64,000 nt of DNA from the NCBI GenBank assembly GCA_047967505.1, contig CM106540.1. The stretch is one strand, 5' to 3'. The notes beneath the pieces are model-generated. The model had not been told where the DNA came from and did not search any database. It saw only the letters and a list, made by a program, of their open reading frames with translations. Shown one piece after another: positions 34,195 through 44,058 of this stretch. This DNA comes from Dipteris shenzhenensis. Taxonomy: Eukaryota; Polypodiophyta; Polypodiopsida; Gleicheniales. Position 1 is the first letter of the stretch. The number at the start of each line of letters is the position of its first letter. The position numbers were made by a program, and so were the translations under genes.

Positions 34195-35501
34195 GCAGTA
34201 CCAGTAGAGCTATTCGTTGCAATTGAGGAGATTTGCACGGAGGCACTTCATGTACCTGTGGATGAACCATGGATCATTGACAGTGGTGCATCGCACCACA
34301 TGACCAGTTGGAAGGATTGGTATACCTCTCTACAGCCAGTAGGGAATGACATCCTGGTAGCAGTCGGCAATGATGCAAAATGTCCAACAAAACAAAAAGG
34401 TACGATTGCTCTCAAGTCAGATGGAGTTGTAAAATAGTTGTCTGATGTCCTTTATGTGCCAGATATCAAAAGGAACTTGTTGTCTGTTTCCGCGATCATG
34501 GATCGGGAACTCAAAGTTCAATTCGATAAGAATGGTGCACATATTTTGGATCTTCAAGGGAAGGTCATTGGTAAAGGTACACGGCCCAGCAACATTTACA
34601 AACTCTCACCTTTCAGTGCTCGAGCAGATGTGAAGAACACTAAGCTGTGGCATGAGAGGTTTGGTCATCTAAACCTTAGTTCTTTGAAGGAGATGCATAG
34701 AAGTGGAATGATTGTAGACCTACCAGAAATTTCAGATCTGCCCGATGTATGTGAAGCTTGCATGATGGGCAAGCAGCATCGGCATCCCTTTCCTAAAGAG
34801 GCCAGCAGGGCAAAGGTTCCTCTAGAGCTCATTCACACAGTCCTCTACGGAAAGATGGAGATGGAAGCTTTGGGTGGTTCCTACTACTTCATGACGCTGA
34901 TCGACGACTACAGTAGAAGGATATGGATATACTTCTTGAAGACTAAAGACGAGGCTTTTAGTAGGTTCAAAGAATGGCATGTAATGGTTGAGAAAGAAAT
35001 GGGGAGGAAGGTGAAGAAGTTGAGATCAGACAGAGGCGGAGAGTTCACATCAACTGAATTCAAAAGTTATTACAAAAGTCATGGAATCAAGAGGCAGAAA
35101 CCCCCGCCACATACATCACAGCAAAATGGAGTAGCAGAATGCAAGATGCGCATCATCTGCGAAATGGGCCAGAGTATGATGAAAGGGAAAGACTTGCCAA
35201 AGACTTTCTGGGTTGAAGCATGTAACATTGCAATTTACATCTTGAATCGTAGCTACACGAAGGCTGTGAACGGGATGACTCCACTGCAAGCCTTTTCTGG
35301 TAAGAAACCTTCAGTTGCACATTTCAGAGTTTTTGGATGTGACTATTTTGTGCATGTCCCTGATGCTACCAAGACCAAATGGGAACTGAAGAGCCGGAAG
35401 TGTATTTTCTTGGGCTACAGTGAAGAGGCAAAGGGTTACCGTCTCTATAACCCTGTTACCAAGAAGGTAATTGTAAGTCGCAATGTGGTCTTCTCAGAAC
35501 A
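34195..35501 (+). pseudogene. copia protease, GAG-pre-integrase and integrase
   Basis: The protease motif WIIDSGASHHMTS lies near 34272. A TAG interrupts at about 34435. Then come VLYVPDIKRNLLSV, the pre-integrase LWHERFGHLNLSSL with H-H-C-C zinc ligands (CEACMMGK), and the integrase core. The core has LIDDYSRRIWIYFLKTKDEAF, LRSDRGGEFTS and the Q-Q-N-G-V-A-E stretch. The first catalytic Asp, normally in an 'HTD.cGPM' motif, is replaced: the copy reads LIHTVLYGKM. The C-terminal FGCDYFVHVPD and RKCIFLGYSEEAKGYRLYNP blocks are present. Coding is cut at 35501 by the nested element. Confidence 0.92.
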
Positions 35502-36519
35502 GGGATGCGTCAATTTTACGAGCAAAAACCTATGAGCAAGTTTATCCGAGCGTGTTTTTCAAGAGATTTTTAAAAATGTTTTTCTTTAGGAAACATGGTT
35601 TTTACACTTTTATTTTCACTAGAACTAGATCCCTTTATCATAAAAATATACAGACTAGTCACTCATTCATTTTTACAAAACATAATTTTCTTATTTGAGA
35701 CATCCCTTTGTACCCCTGTTATTACCTTAAAAAAGTGTTGATTCCTTTAAGAAACATTCCTCATAATCACTCTCAATGTAATAATACTATGCATATATAA
35801 TTACTTATTAACACATTTATATCATATGGCAATATCTTTTTAGTGTTTTTATAGCATATTTATGGACATGTTTCTAAAGAAGTTTAAATTACTATAAATA
35901 AGTATTAACTTGGGCTTATATATCACTCTCATAAAATACATGTAATATTTAATACTATATATGAAAGATTTTCCAAAATATAACTCCATAGATGTGCTCA
36001 AATGGGGTGTTCCGATCAATTTGAGTGGTTGAATGACTATATTTGGACATTGGATATGAAAGTTATGTCACTTTTAAAAGTGTTGTCCAAGGTAGTTTCG
36101 CCAGCGAAACTACCTTGGGAGACTTGCTTCAAAGGGGTTTCGCTGGCGAAACTACCTGGATGGCTTGCTTCAATGAGTTTTCTTTGAAGAAACTCTTTCA
36201 TGAAGATAGGTTGAGAGAGGGTTTTCAATGTCACCCCCTATTAAGTAAAAGTTGTAAGAAGGATCATAAGGGAATTTTCATAGTGAAGTCTACTCTACAT
36301 GTGGGTTTCTTCAAAAGCCATCCCATTATGCTCTCACCATTCCTACAGATTCACCTAAAGATTTTTGTATAAAATAGGAATTGCTATAATACTTTGCATA
36401 TTTCTAAGTGAAACTATGTTTTCTTCTGATCGATTTTTGCCATATTTATGCATAGTTGGAAGCTTTTTTTTTCCTTCGCTCGGACGCTCGGAAGATTTCG
36501 CTCAGAAAATGCTCGTCCC
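35502..36519. mobile_element. MULE-like non-autonomous DNA element (1,018 bp) inside the copia pol
   Basis: The insertion is flanked by the 9-bp direct repeat CTCAGAACA (35493-35501 and 36520-36528). A 9-bp target duplication is characteristic of Mutator-like elements. The ends form an imperfect inverted repeat starting GGGA: GGGATGCGTC...ATTTTACGAGC on the left, and GGGACGAGC.ATTTTCTGAGC for the right end read inward. Both continue to a shared TCCGAGCGT. The interior is AT-rich without transposase coding. Two palindromes lie at 36087-36118 and 36137-36152. The copia reading frame is continuous across the duplicated target, which supports a clean insertion. Confidence 0.82.
36087..36118. repeat. 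perfect palindrome, 15-bp arms, 2-bp spacer
   Basis: CCAAGGTAGTTTCGC pairs exactly with GCGAAACTACCTTGG across CA. A shorter relative (GTTTCGC-TG-GCGAAAC) lies at 36137-36152. Confidence 0.95.
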
Positions 36520-38368
36520 CTCAGAACAGCTGCATCAATTGGAGGAGGATGCTTCCTTCCTAGACAACCAAGACTAGGATATCCATCCAGTACCACCACC
36601 AGTAGCAGACTGAACTCCCCCAATGGTGCTTGGGAGGATTCAAGACAAAGAATATAAAGAAGAGCCTGCAGAACCACAACGGCAACGGCCATTCTCGAAG
36701 TGGGTAAAGCATCTTTTGGATGGTAGAGAACCTCCAGCCATTGGGAGGAACCATCCGAACACTGCCGGTCCAAGAGATTAGAGGAGCAAAGAAGGGTGCA
36801 GGAACACTTGGTCAACTATGCTTTGATGACAGAAGTGATCCGTGCTGATGCACCTAAGTGTCTTGAAGAGGCACAGTGTGATGATAGGTGGATGGAGGCT
36901 ATGCAATCGGAGTATGGCTCCATAATGAAGAACAACACTTGGGATCTTATGGATTGACCACCAAAACGCAAGGTAATCGGAACCAAGTGGGTGTATAAGA
37001 CCAAGTACAAGTCCAACGGCACGTTGGATAAGTACAAGGCTCGGCTCATGGCAAAAGGATTTGCACAGGTACATGGTTTACATTATCAAAATACTTTTGC
37101 TCCCACAAGTCGACTAACCACAATTCGTAGTGTTTTGGCTTTAGCTACCCAGGGAAGTTGGCCCGTATTTTAGATTGATGTGAAATATGCCTTTTTGAAT
37201 GGAGATCTCAAGGACGAGGTATACATGGAACAACCACCAGGTTTTGACATCCCCAGTTCAGAAGGTAAAGTCTGCAAACTGAAGAAGGTACTTTACGGGC
37301 TGAAATAGGCCCCACGAGCGTGGTACCAACAAATTGACGCCTACTTTCTGCAAAACAGATTCAGGTGGAGCCCATCTGATGCAAATTTGTATATCTTCAT
37401 AGAAGGAGGCAGGTGTATGATCATGGTCCTTTATGTGGATGACCTTGTCATAACAGGGAACCGTGAAGAGAGGATCTCGCAGACAAAGCATTTGCTAGGA
37501 AGAGAGTTTGAAATGATAGACCTGATGCATTTCTGTTTGGGGATTGAAATTTGGCAGGAGCTGAAACAAATCTTCATTTCACAGCTGAAGTATGCTAGAG
37601 AGATATTGAAAGCATTTGGCATGGCTGAGTGCAAGACAGTTGGTACCCCTATGGAGGTTGACGTGAAGCTCTCAGACGAGGATTCATCACCACTAGTGGA
37701 TGAAGCGAAGTACAGAAGGCTTGTGGGTAGCTTGATTTACCTGTGCAACACACGGCCGGACATCAGTTTTGCGACTGGTGTACTAAGCAGGTTTTCCAAT
37801 AAGCCCCGAGAGAACCATTGGAGGGCAGGGATGCAGGTGCTGAAATACATCAAAGGCACACTTGATTATGGCATCACCTATACCAACGGGAAGATCTTGA
37901 CCGGATTCTGTGACTCGGATTGGGCAAGAGACGTGGACAACATGAGATTAGTGACAAGTTATTGTTTCTCACTTGGATCTGGAGTTGTGTCATGGGTTAG
38001 CAAGAAGCAACCCACAGTTGCTCTTTCTTCTACCGAGGCCAAGTACAAATCTGCATGCTTTGCTTCTTGCGAGGTAGTGTGGTTGAGGAAAATTTTAGGG
38101 GACATGGGTGCAGTGCAGAACAAGCCTATGTAGTTATGTGACAATCAGAGTTGCATGGCGATTGCAAAGAACCCGGTGTTCCACGCTCGCACAAAACACA
38201 TTGAGATTCAATCACTTTGTATGCGAGCTCATCATGGATGGAGAGGTTGACTTGGTGTACTGTCCGACTACAGAGAATGCTGCGGACATCTTCACAAAGG
38301 CTCTTGGAAGAGACTTGCTGGAGAGGCATCTTCATCGACTTGGCATTGGGCCGAAAAGGTAAGTTCAC
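36520..38368 (+). pseudogene. copia reverse transcriptase and RNase H
   Basis: After the linker comes RT: DRWMEAMQSEYGSIMKNNTW, VIGTKWVYKTKYKSNGTLDKY, LMAKGFAQVHGLHY, then TAG where Gln-like residues are expected, [21 protein letters not shown], another TAG in GLK-APRAWY, and an intact active site LYVDDLVITG near 37430. RNase H follows: GSLIYLCNTRPDISFATGVLSRF, FCDSDWARD, STEAKYKSACFASCEVVWLR, and after a frameshift YCPTTENAADIFTKAL. There are at least five disabling changes by inspection. The end, near 38360, leads directly into a truncated 3' LTR. Confidence 0.92.
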
Positions 38369-38388
38369 TTGTGGGTGGACATTGAGGG

Positions 38389-39074
38389 CTAACTCTACTT
38401 GTAAGCCCCCATATGAGGAGAAGGCATTTGAGTAGCTCGGTTATCTGGTAGGTCCTGGTTTGGACACCAAATGGGGGCCATGTGTGGCTTGATGGCTGGA
38501 CGGCTTCAGATAGAGTTGGCACACCACCAACTAGGCTACATGCAAGTGCGGGAAGGCATCCTTTGACTGATCGCACTGAGGGTAGATGGAGCATTTCCTA
38601 GGGCAGAGCCCACTCTTGGGTTGCGGGGCCCATTTGGAGCCTTAGATGATCCCGAATGGCTCTGGGCCGAATGGAGACCATAGGTTAGTTGCTCTATTTT
38701 GTGCACCAGTTCTATCATATGGTCGGTGGCCTATTTTGGGACCGACCCTCAGTCGACCGTTTTGGGTGGACTGGGTCGGTCACCCAATTGAGCCTAACTG
38801 ACTACGTCTAGTGGCTATATAAGAGCAAGCCCGTGAAGCCCATTTTATCACTGGCTACAGCAACCTGATTCCTTAGCATCCAACCTCCGTCTTCTACTAT
38901 TTCCAGCACGCCATCGAAGCTTCTTTCACAGGAGCGCATGGTTAGGAGGCAGCGCCATCTATTGTATCAGCTCTATAGTAATCAAATTTTTGATTCTCCA
39001 TACTATCTTGTTTTCTCTCTTGCGTACGAGATCCTGTTATCTGTTGAGCACAGACATTGTATTATTTTCTTACA
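38389..39074 (+). repeat. copia 3' LTR lacking its first about 45 bp
   Basis: This aligns with 5' LTR positions 32595-33280 (both are 686 bp) from GCTAACTC to TTTTCTTACA. The initial TGTTAGATATC segment of the 5' LTR and a clear polypurine tract are absent in front of it. Confidence 0.88.
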
Positions 39075-39079
39075 ACATC

Positions 39080-41860
39080 TTTATGTCCATAATACTATCA
39101 AATGGGGATTAGCTTTCTTGAAATTAACTTTATCTAAGGTAGTTTTCTCAATGTGGTGGAAGATACAAAAAAGTATTATCAAAAGAAAATAACTACACAA
39201 ACAGGCTAAAAATCAAGAAGTTGTAACAGGTATGAAGTTTACCATTGCGACACGCTGACAAGTATTGCAAACATTATAATAAATGATGCTGGCACAACAA
39301 AGGTTGCCTAGGTTGTGACTCGTACATGCTCACTAGTATAGAAGACTTGTCTTGTGTGGCAAGTATGCTCACTATTTTAGAAGACTTTTCTTTTATGGCA
39401 AGTGACTCAAACATGCTCACTAGTATAGAAGACTTATCCTGGTTGTTGCAAGTGACTCAAACATGCTTACTAGTATAGAAGACTTTTCTTGTGTTGAGAA
39501 AGACAAGATGGGACCACAAAGAAAAATAAATGAACTGATTGATAGGATAATTGATGCAATAGCAAGAATTGATGATATTTGTGATAATGGTCATGATATT
39601 CTCACAGGAGTGGAGGGCAGAGATGGCAAAACATGTAGGACTTTGTGATGTTGTGATGATGTTCTTACTAGCATGGAGCATATAGATGGCAGAACACCTT
39701 ACTATGAAGGAGAAACATTTCAAACATATAATTCACGAGGCATTGGCACAACAAAATTACTTCAATAAACTTGTCTATCAAATTGCCATTTCCAAGATAT
39801 ATAAAGCATTAAATAATTCCAAAGACCACTCAACATTTGACTTTAGAGATGAAGATTCAAGAAATGGGTTCAATGTGTAATCATCTCACAATTGGGAAAT
39901 GCAAGACACTATTCTCAAAAAAAGTATGTGAGTGTCAAGATGCGATGAATCATGGTGCCAATTCCAAGAACCCAAGAGACATGTAATGTTATTTGAGGAG
40001 AATATTGAAAGGACTCTTATGCAACTTTTTCATAAGTAACTTTGCATTATAAAAGTTACAAAAGACAAGTGTAAGGCCATATGGTTGATTATTTGGAGTA
40101 ATAGAGGGCCTAATCTACATAAGCATCTTCCTCAATATTTTTCTTGCTTCCTTTGACATTGTCATGAGGACTTGAGGATAGGACATTGTAAACCTATATA
40201 GAAACCCATGGTTAATGGGATAGCCAATCGCAATCGTGGATATCTATGGCTATCTAGACTATTACATGGTACATATTAGAGCATTAGACGTGAAATTGTG
40301 AGTGATTGCTTTGGCTATGGGTTGCATATCTATTTATGAAATAGGTTTTGCTACTATGGGATGCATATCTACCTATGAAATAGGTTTCATTGCTAGTTGA
40401 GCTAGCCATTAATCCTCAAAACTCTAGCTAGGCCTACCATTTCTCGAGACCCTCCTAACCTTTTGAGATAGGCAAAGTGGCAATCGATGAAGTAAATTGA
40501 ATGGATCATTGGCGAGAAGGGATATTGCCAAACTATTAATTTTACTATCTTTACCCAAGATTTTGCCTATTAATCATCGGGTAGGGTCTAGAGAAAGGTA
40601 GCAAATTGTGAAGATGTTGAGTCCTCCAAACATAGTGACCTCAAGCCCATAACAACTTAGACTCAAGTTGACTTGCTGAGGTCTATCTAGGAACAACATC
40701 CCTTTGATCAAGGGGGGTCCAAAGTTCATCAATTTGTAGGTGATCTAGTCTAGGAGTCCTTGACCATTGGGACCAAATGCAATCAATTTATGAGTAAAAG
40801 GTGGGGGCACAAGTCACTAGGGACAATTACACTAATAGATTGATCAACGTTATTGATATAAACCATACGTGGTACTTGGCTTGATAATAGCCTATTATTG
40901 ATGCTTAAAATTTTTCTCTATGAGGAGTGATGACAACAAGATGGGATTCAATAGTGAGACAATATGTACTAATGATGCTAGTGTTGTAGGTTAACAATAA
41001 CAATTTCCCCTTTATTTGGTTCAAAGAGTTTTGGATTTTGATATAATGAAAAGAAATATGCCTATGCCTTGCAATCACTCATGTTCGCACTGATCTATCA
41101 TGTGTGCACTAGTCTATAGTAGCTTAGGTCTATGATTTTGATGTGGTCTATAGTCTTGCATAGCTTAGGTCTATAGCCTAGAGTAGCTTAGGTCTAAAGA
41201 TATAGTCTGGTTGCACATATGTCATAATTATCTTGTGTCTACTTGGCTATTCCATTATCTTTTGTGATTATGTGCACTATGTTATAGTCTAGTATTCATC
41301 ATGAGGTCTAATCCATGTGTTAGTCTAGGTTGTAGTTTGATGTTGCTAATATATACCACTACTCATTGGGCATCTACTTAAACTTTGGCATGTGTCTGAT
41401 ATAATCTATGCTAGCTTGTAGGTCAAATTTGTTGCATGTCTATATGTTATGGTCATGTGTTGCAAAGTTGTTGGTCTGGTCCAAGTTGAAGTTAGGGTAG
41501 GCTTTGAGTAGGGAGTTGTAGTCTAGTTGTAGAGGCAAGTGATGCAAAATTTTGGCAATTGTTAGCATGAATCTCAAGAAACTAGGCATGGCTAGCTATT
41601 GAAGGCTAAGGGGCAATGCTTAGTGGGGCTATAGTCTAAGGGTAGATATGGTTAGAGGAGCTACTCTAAGTGGGGATGTAGTCTATGATAGCTAGGGTAA
41701 GTGATGGTATATCAAGGCTTAAAATGCAATGAGGAAAACGTGACATGCAATTGGTTGCAGAGGCACTAGATCTTTAGGCTGCAACTAGCTACCCATGGTG
41801 ACCTAAAGGGTTTATAGAAGTGAGAGGGTAGTGGCTCAAAAAAGGGAGTTGACTCACCAA
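39080..41860. other. decayed repeat DNA with minisatellite-like stretches
   Basis: No gene is recognised. Near 39325-39500 a unit of about 48 bp (core CTCACTAGTATAGAAGACTT) is repeated about four times. Around 41090-41210 a GTCTATAG/CTTAGGTCTA motif is reiterated. The open frames at 39463-39648 and 39686-39880 fall in or next to these repeats and show no known domain. Confidence 0.5.
39325..39500 (+). repeat. minisatellite, about 48-bp unit, about four copies
   Basis: The unit core ACTAGTATAGAAGACTT is followed by a TGGCAAGTGACTCAAACATG-type spacer and repeats with small differences and one diverged copy. Confidence 0.8.
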
Positions 41861-42077
41861 TAATGGTCAATAAATGGTGGGTGACACTTGTGCCATTGCA
41901 AGAGGCACAAGTGGCACACAAATTAGTAGCAAAGGCACTAGAGGTTAAGGGTGCAAGTAGCTACTATGGATACCTAAAGGGGCCAAAGAAGCTACAACCA
42001 GTGGCAAATGAGAAAAAGGGGTTGATTTCTTCTACCAATACAAGAGGTGTGGGTGTTGAGGGGAGGTAACTCTAAAG

Positions 42078-42670
42078 GAACATAGTGGTAGGGAGAGAAG
42101 CAAGCTAACACTAGGAATGAAAAGGAAAGATAGCAAACACAATGACATGGAAATAAAATGGAAAGGAAATGAAAGCAATGAACAAGTACTCACATGTAGA
42201 CCAAAGTAGCTTGTACTTGAATGATCTGAGTGATATGACAAGTGACAAGTACAATGCCTTTATAGAATAGGCACACACACATAGTACCAAATGTATATGG
42301 GATCACTCCCAATATGATGTGCTCGGGGGGCTCACTCATCATATGTAACCTATCACGTGAGTTCAACAGAAGGATTTTTCTTATTTCTAAAATTTACAGA
42401 AATAAATATACATAAGGGAATATTTAAAATAGTTTTGGAAAAAATTTACAGATTTGTATAGGAAAGGGGTACATTTTATTAATGAAATTTTTTACAGATA
42501 AGGGACTTTAAATATAGGCCTTGAACGCACGTGATATAGAGGGTTTATACATAGTGACCCCCCCGAGATGATGTGTGGCACTCCTAGACACCTAGTACAA
42601 TAAAACTCACACCAAGACTCACTAGCAACACCAAACTTGACATCGGATTGACAAGCTATAAAAAGGAAAA
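42078..42670 (+). repeat. direct repeat copy 1 (interrupted by a hAT-like MITE)
   Basis: The sequence from ACATAGTGGTAGGGAGAGAA at 42078 recurs from 43062 with more than 90% identity by eye. Copy 1 contains an extra 246-bp element at 42322-42567; the flanking repeat resumes with GTGGCACTCC and continues to ACTCACTAGM near 42620. The repeat's nature (an LTR or another dispersed repeat) is unknown. Confidence 0.85.
42322..42567. mobile_element. hAT-like MITE (246 bp) with 8-bp target duplication
   Basis: The 8-bp duplication ATGATGTG flanks it (42314-42321 and 42568-42575). The terminal inverted repeats start CTCGGGGGG, continue TCACT, and after a gap pair again at TATCACGTG.GTTCAA, about 46 bp in all. 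The second copy of the surrounding repeat (43062 on) lacks this segment and looks like the unoccupied site. An 8-bp duplication points to hAT. No coding capacity. Confidence 0.82.
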
Positions 42671-43061
42671 AAGTAGCTCTCAATGAGATCTACATTTTAC
42701 TCTTCTAGCTCGACATTGAATTCGATGCCATTTAGCCTACAAAGATGTCATAAAGGTTGTAACCCTTCTTTTTTTTGATGATTTTGACACAAGAAGCTTC
42801 AATAATGACAAGGAGACTGATGGCAGCAATGGTGGGCTAGAAAACCACTCTCTACTGGTCATTGTAGCAGCAACAAACAGCTCACGAGTAGCTCATGAAC
42901 GAGGCTAAGGAGTAGAAGTAGATGAGCTCAAGAGAGAAGAGGGCCTTCCAAGGAGGAAGAGGCTCAAGTAGCTTCATTGGCCTCCCTCACCTCAAACCCC
43001 TTGGAAATGGAAGGAGAGACAAGGCTAGGACCATGGATCTTTTACCACATGAAGGAACATA

Positions 43062-43345
43062 GTGGTAGGGAGAGAAGCAAGCTAACACTAGGAACGAAAA
43101 GAAAAGATAGCAAACATAATGAAATGGAAATAAAATGGAAAGGAAATGAAAGCAATGAACAAGTACTCACATGTAGACCAAAGTAGCTTTTACTTGAATC
43201 AGTTGAGTGATATGAAAAGTGACAAATACAATGCCTTTATAGGATAGGCACACACACCTAAGTACCAAATGTAAATGGGATAACTCCCAATATGACACAT
43301 GGCACTCCACACCTAGTACTATAAAACTCACCCTAGGACTCACTA
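43062..43345 (+). repeat. direct repeat copy 2 (empty site for the hAT-like MITE)
   Basis: This matches 42078-42320 and then 42576-42620 without the 246-bp insert; around 43290 it reads AATATGACACATGGCACTCC. Confidence 0.85.
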
Positions 43346-43787
43346 GAACACAGTGAGATTGACCACCTTTAGAGTTTGTTTATGTTATGTGCATGCTAGG
43401 GATCGGCCTTTATGCCCATGGCTACTTGAGGGCTATGGTGCATGTAACTTGAGAAATCAACAAACAATAAAATTGAAATTCAATGGAATTGATGGAACCA
43501 CACTCAAAGAACTATTCTCTAATATTGGGAAAGCTGCAAATAGACATAACATGAACTAGAAATCTTTGTTTTTGGAACTATAAAGAAAAGAATCTTCACC
43601 AAAATGAGATCCATAGCTTGGGTTAGAGTTGGGTAGAAAATAGAGTACTATGCTCTACAATACATAACATTTTTGCTACAACAACACTCAAGAAGTAAGC
43701 TTTACTGAAGCTATGGTTTGACATATGGCTTCAAAATTTCATAAAACTTAAACTTGCAAATAAGAACAAGCAAGTTGGAATGACTAT

Positions 43788-43800
43788 GGCTCTAATACCA
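43788..43800 (-). other. copia-type primer binding site variant
   Basis: The minus strand reads TGGTATTAGAGCC next to the LTR terminus at 43801, one base different from the common TGGTATCAGAGCC. Confidence 0.75.
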
Positions 43801-44058
43801 TGGTGATGAAGAGAAAGGAGTGTGAAAGAGAGATGATAAATAGGAGGAGGGATCTGCCTTCAAGAAACCAAAATCTCTATACAACATGGTCACTCTCTTA
43901 TTGAGCATGGAGTTTACATTGTTATATAAACAAACCTTAACTTGCGGAACCCTAATGGTCCCTTGGTCTATTCACACTTAGCTTATCCTTTAGGGATGTT
44001 CCCCTTTTACCACTCCTTGTAGACTATATGCATGTAGTGCAATTTCATATTCTCAACA
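43801..44058 (-). repeat. copia-like 5' LTR (258 bp) of a truncated minus-strand element
   Basis: The minus strand starts TGTTGAGAATATG (44058) and ends CTTCATCACCA (43801), directly followed by a primer site. A TATATAA motif is inside (near 43933). The element's internal region to the left is not recognisable beyond the primer site. Confidence 0.7.

Larger units (their letters stand above)
32545..39079 (+). mobile_element. near-complete Ty1/copia retrotransposon with LTRs, TSD and a nested DNA element
   Basis: The element is bounded by the 5-bp target duplication ACATC (32545-32549 and 39075-39079). The 5' LTR is 32550-33280, the primer site follows, then gag, zinc knuckle, protease, pre-integrase, integrase, a 1,018-bp nested insertion, RT and RNase H, and a 3' LTR to 39074. 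The LTRs differ at roughly 8-10% of sites by eye over their first 280 bp, so the insertion is not recent. Several stops occur: a W-to-TAG in gag, TAG codons in pol, and frameshifts near the RNase H end. It is inactive. It is related to the solo LTR at 46987-47688. Confidence 0.95.

Noticed and set aside
43353-43559. 68-codon open frame suspected of being a copia gag
   Set aside because: It lacks the usual gag motifs and lies on the strand opposite to the adjacent LTR and primer site.
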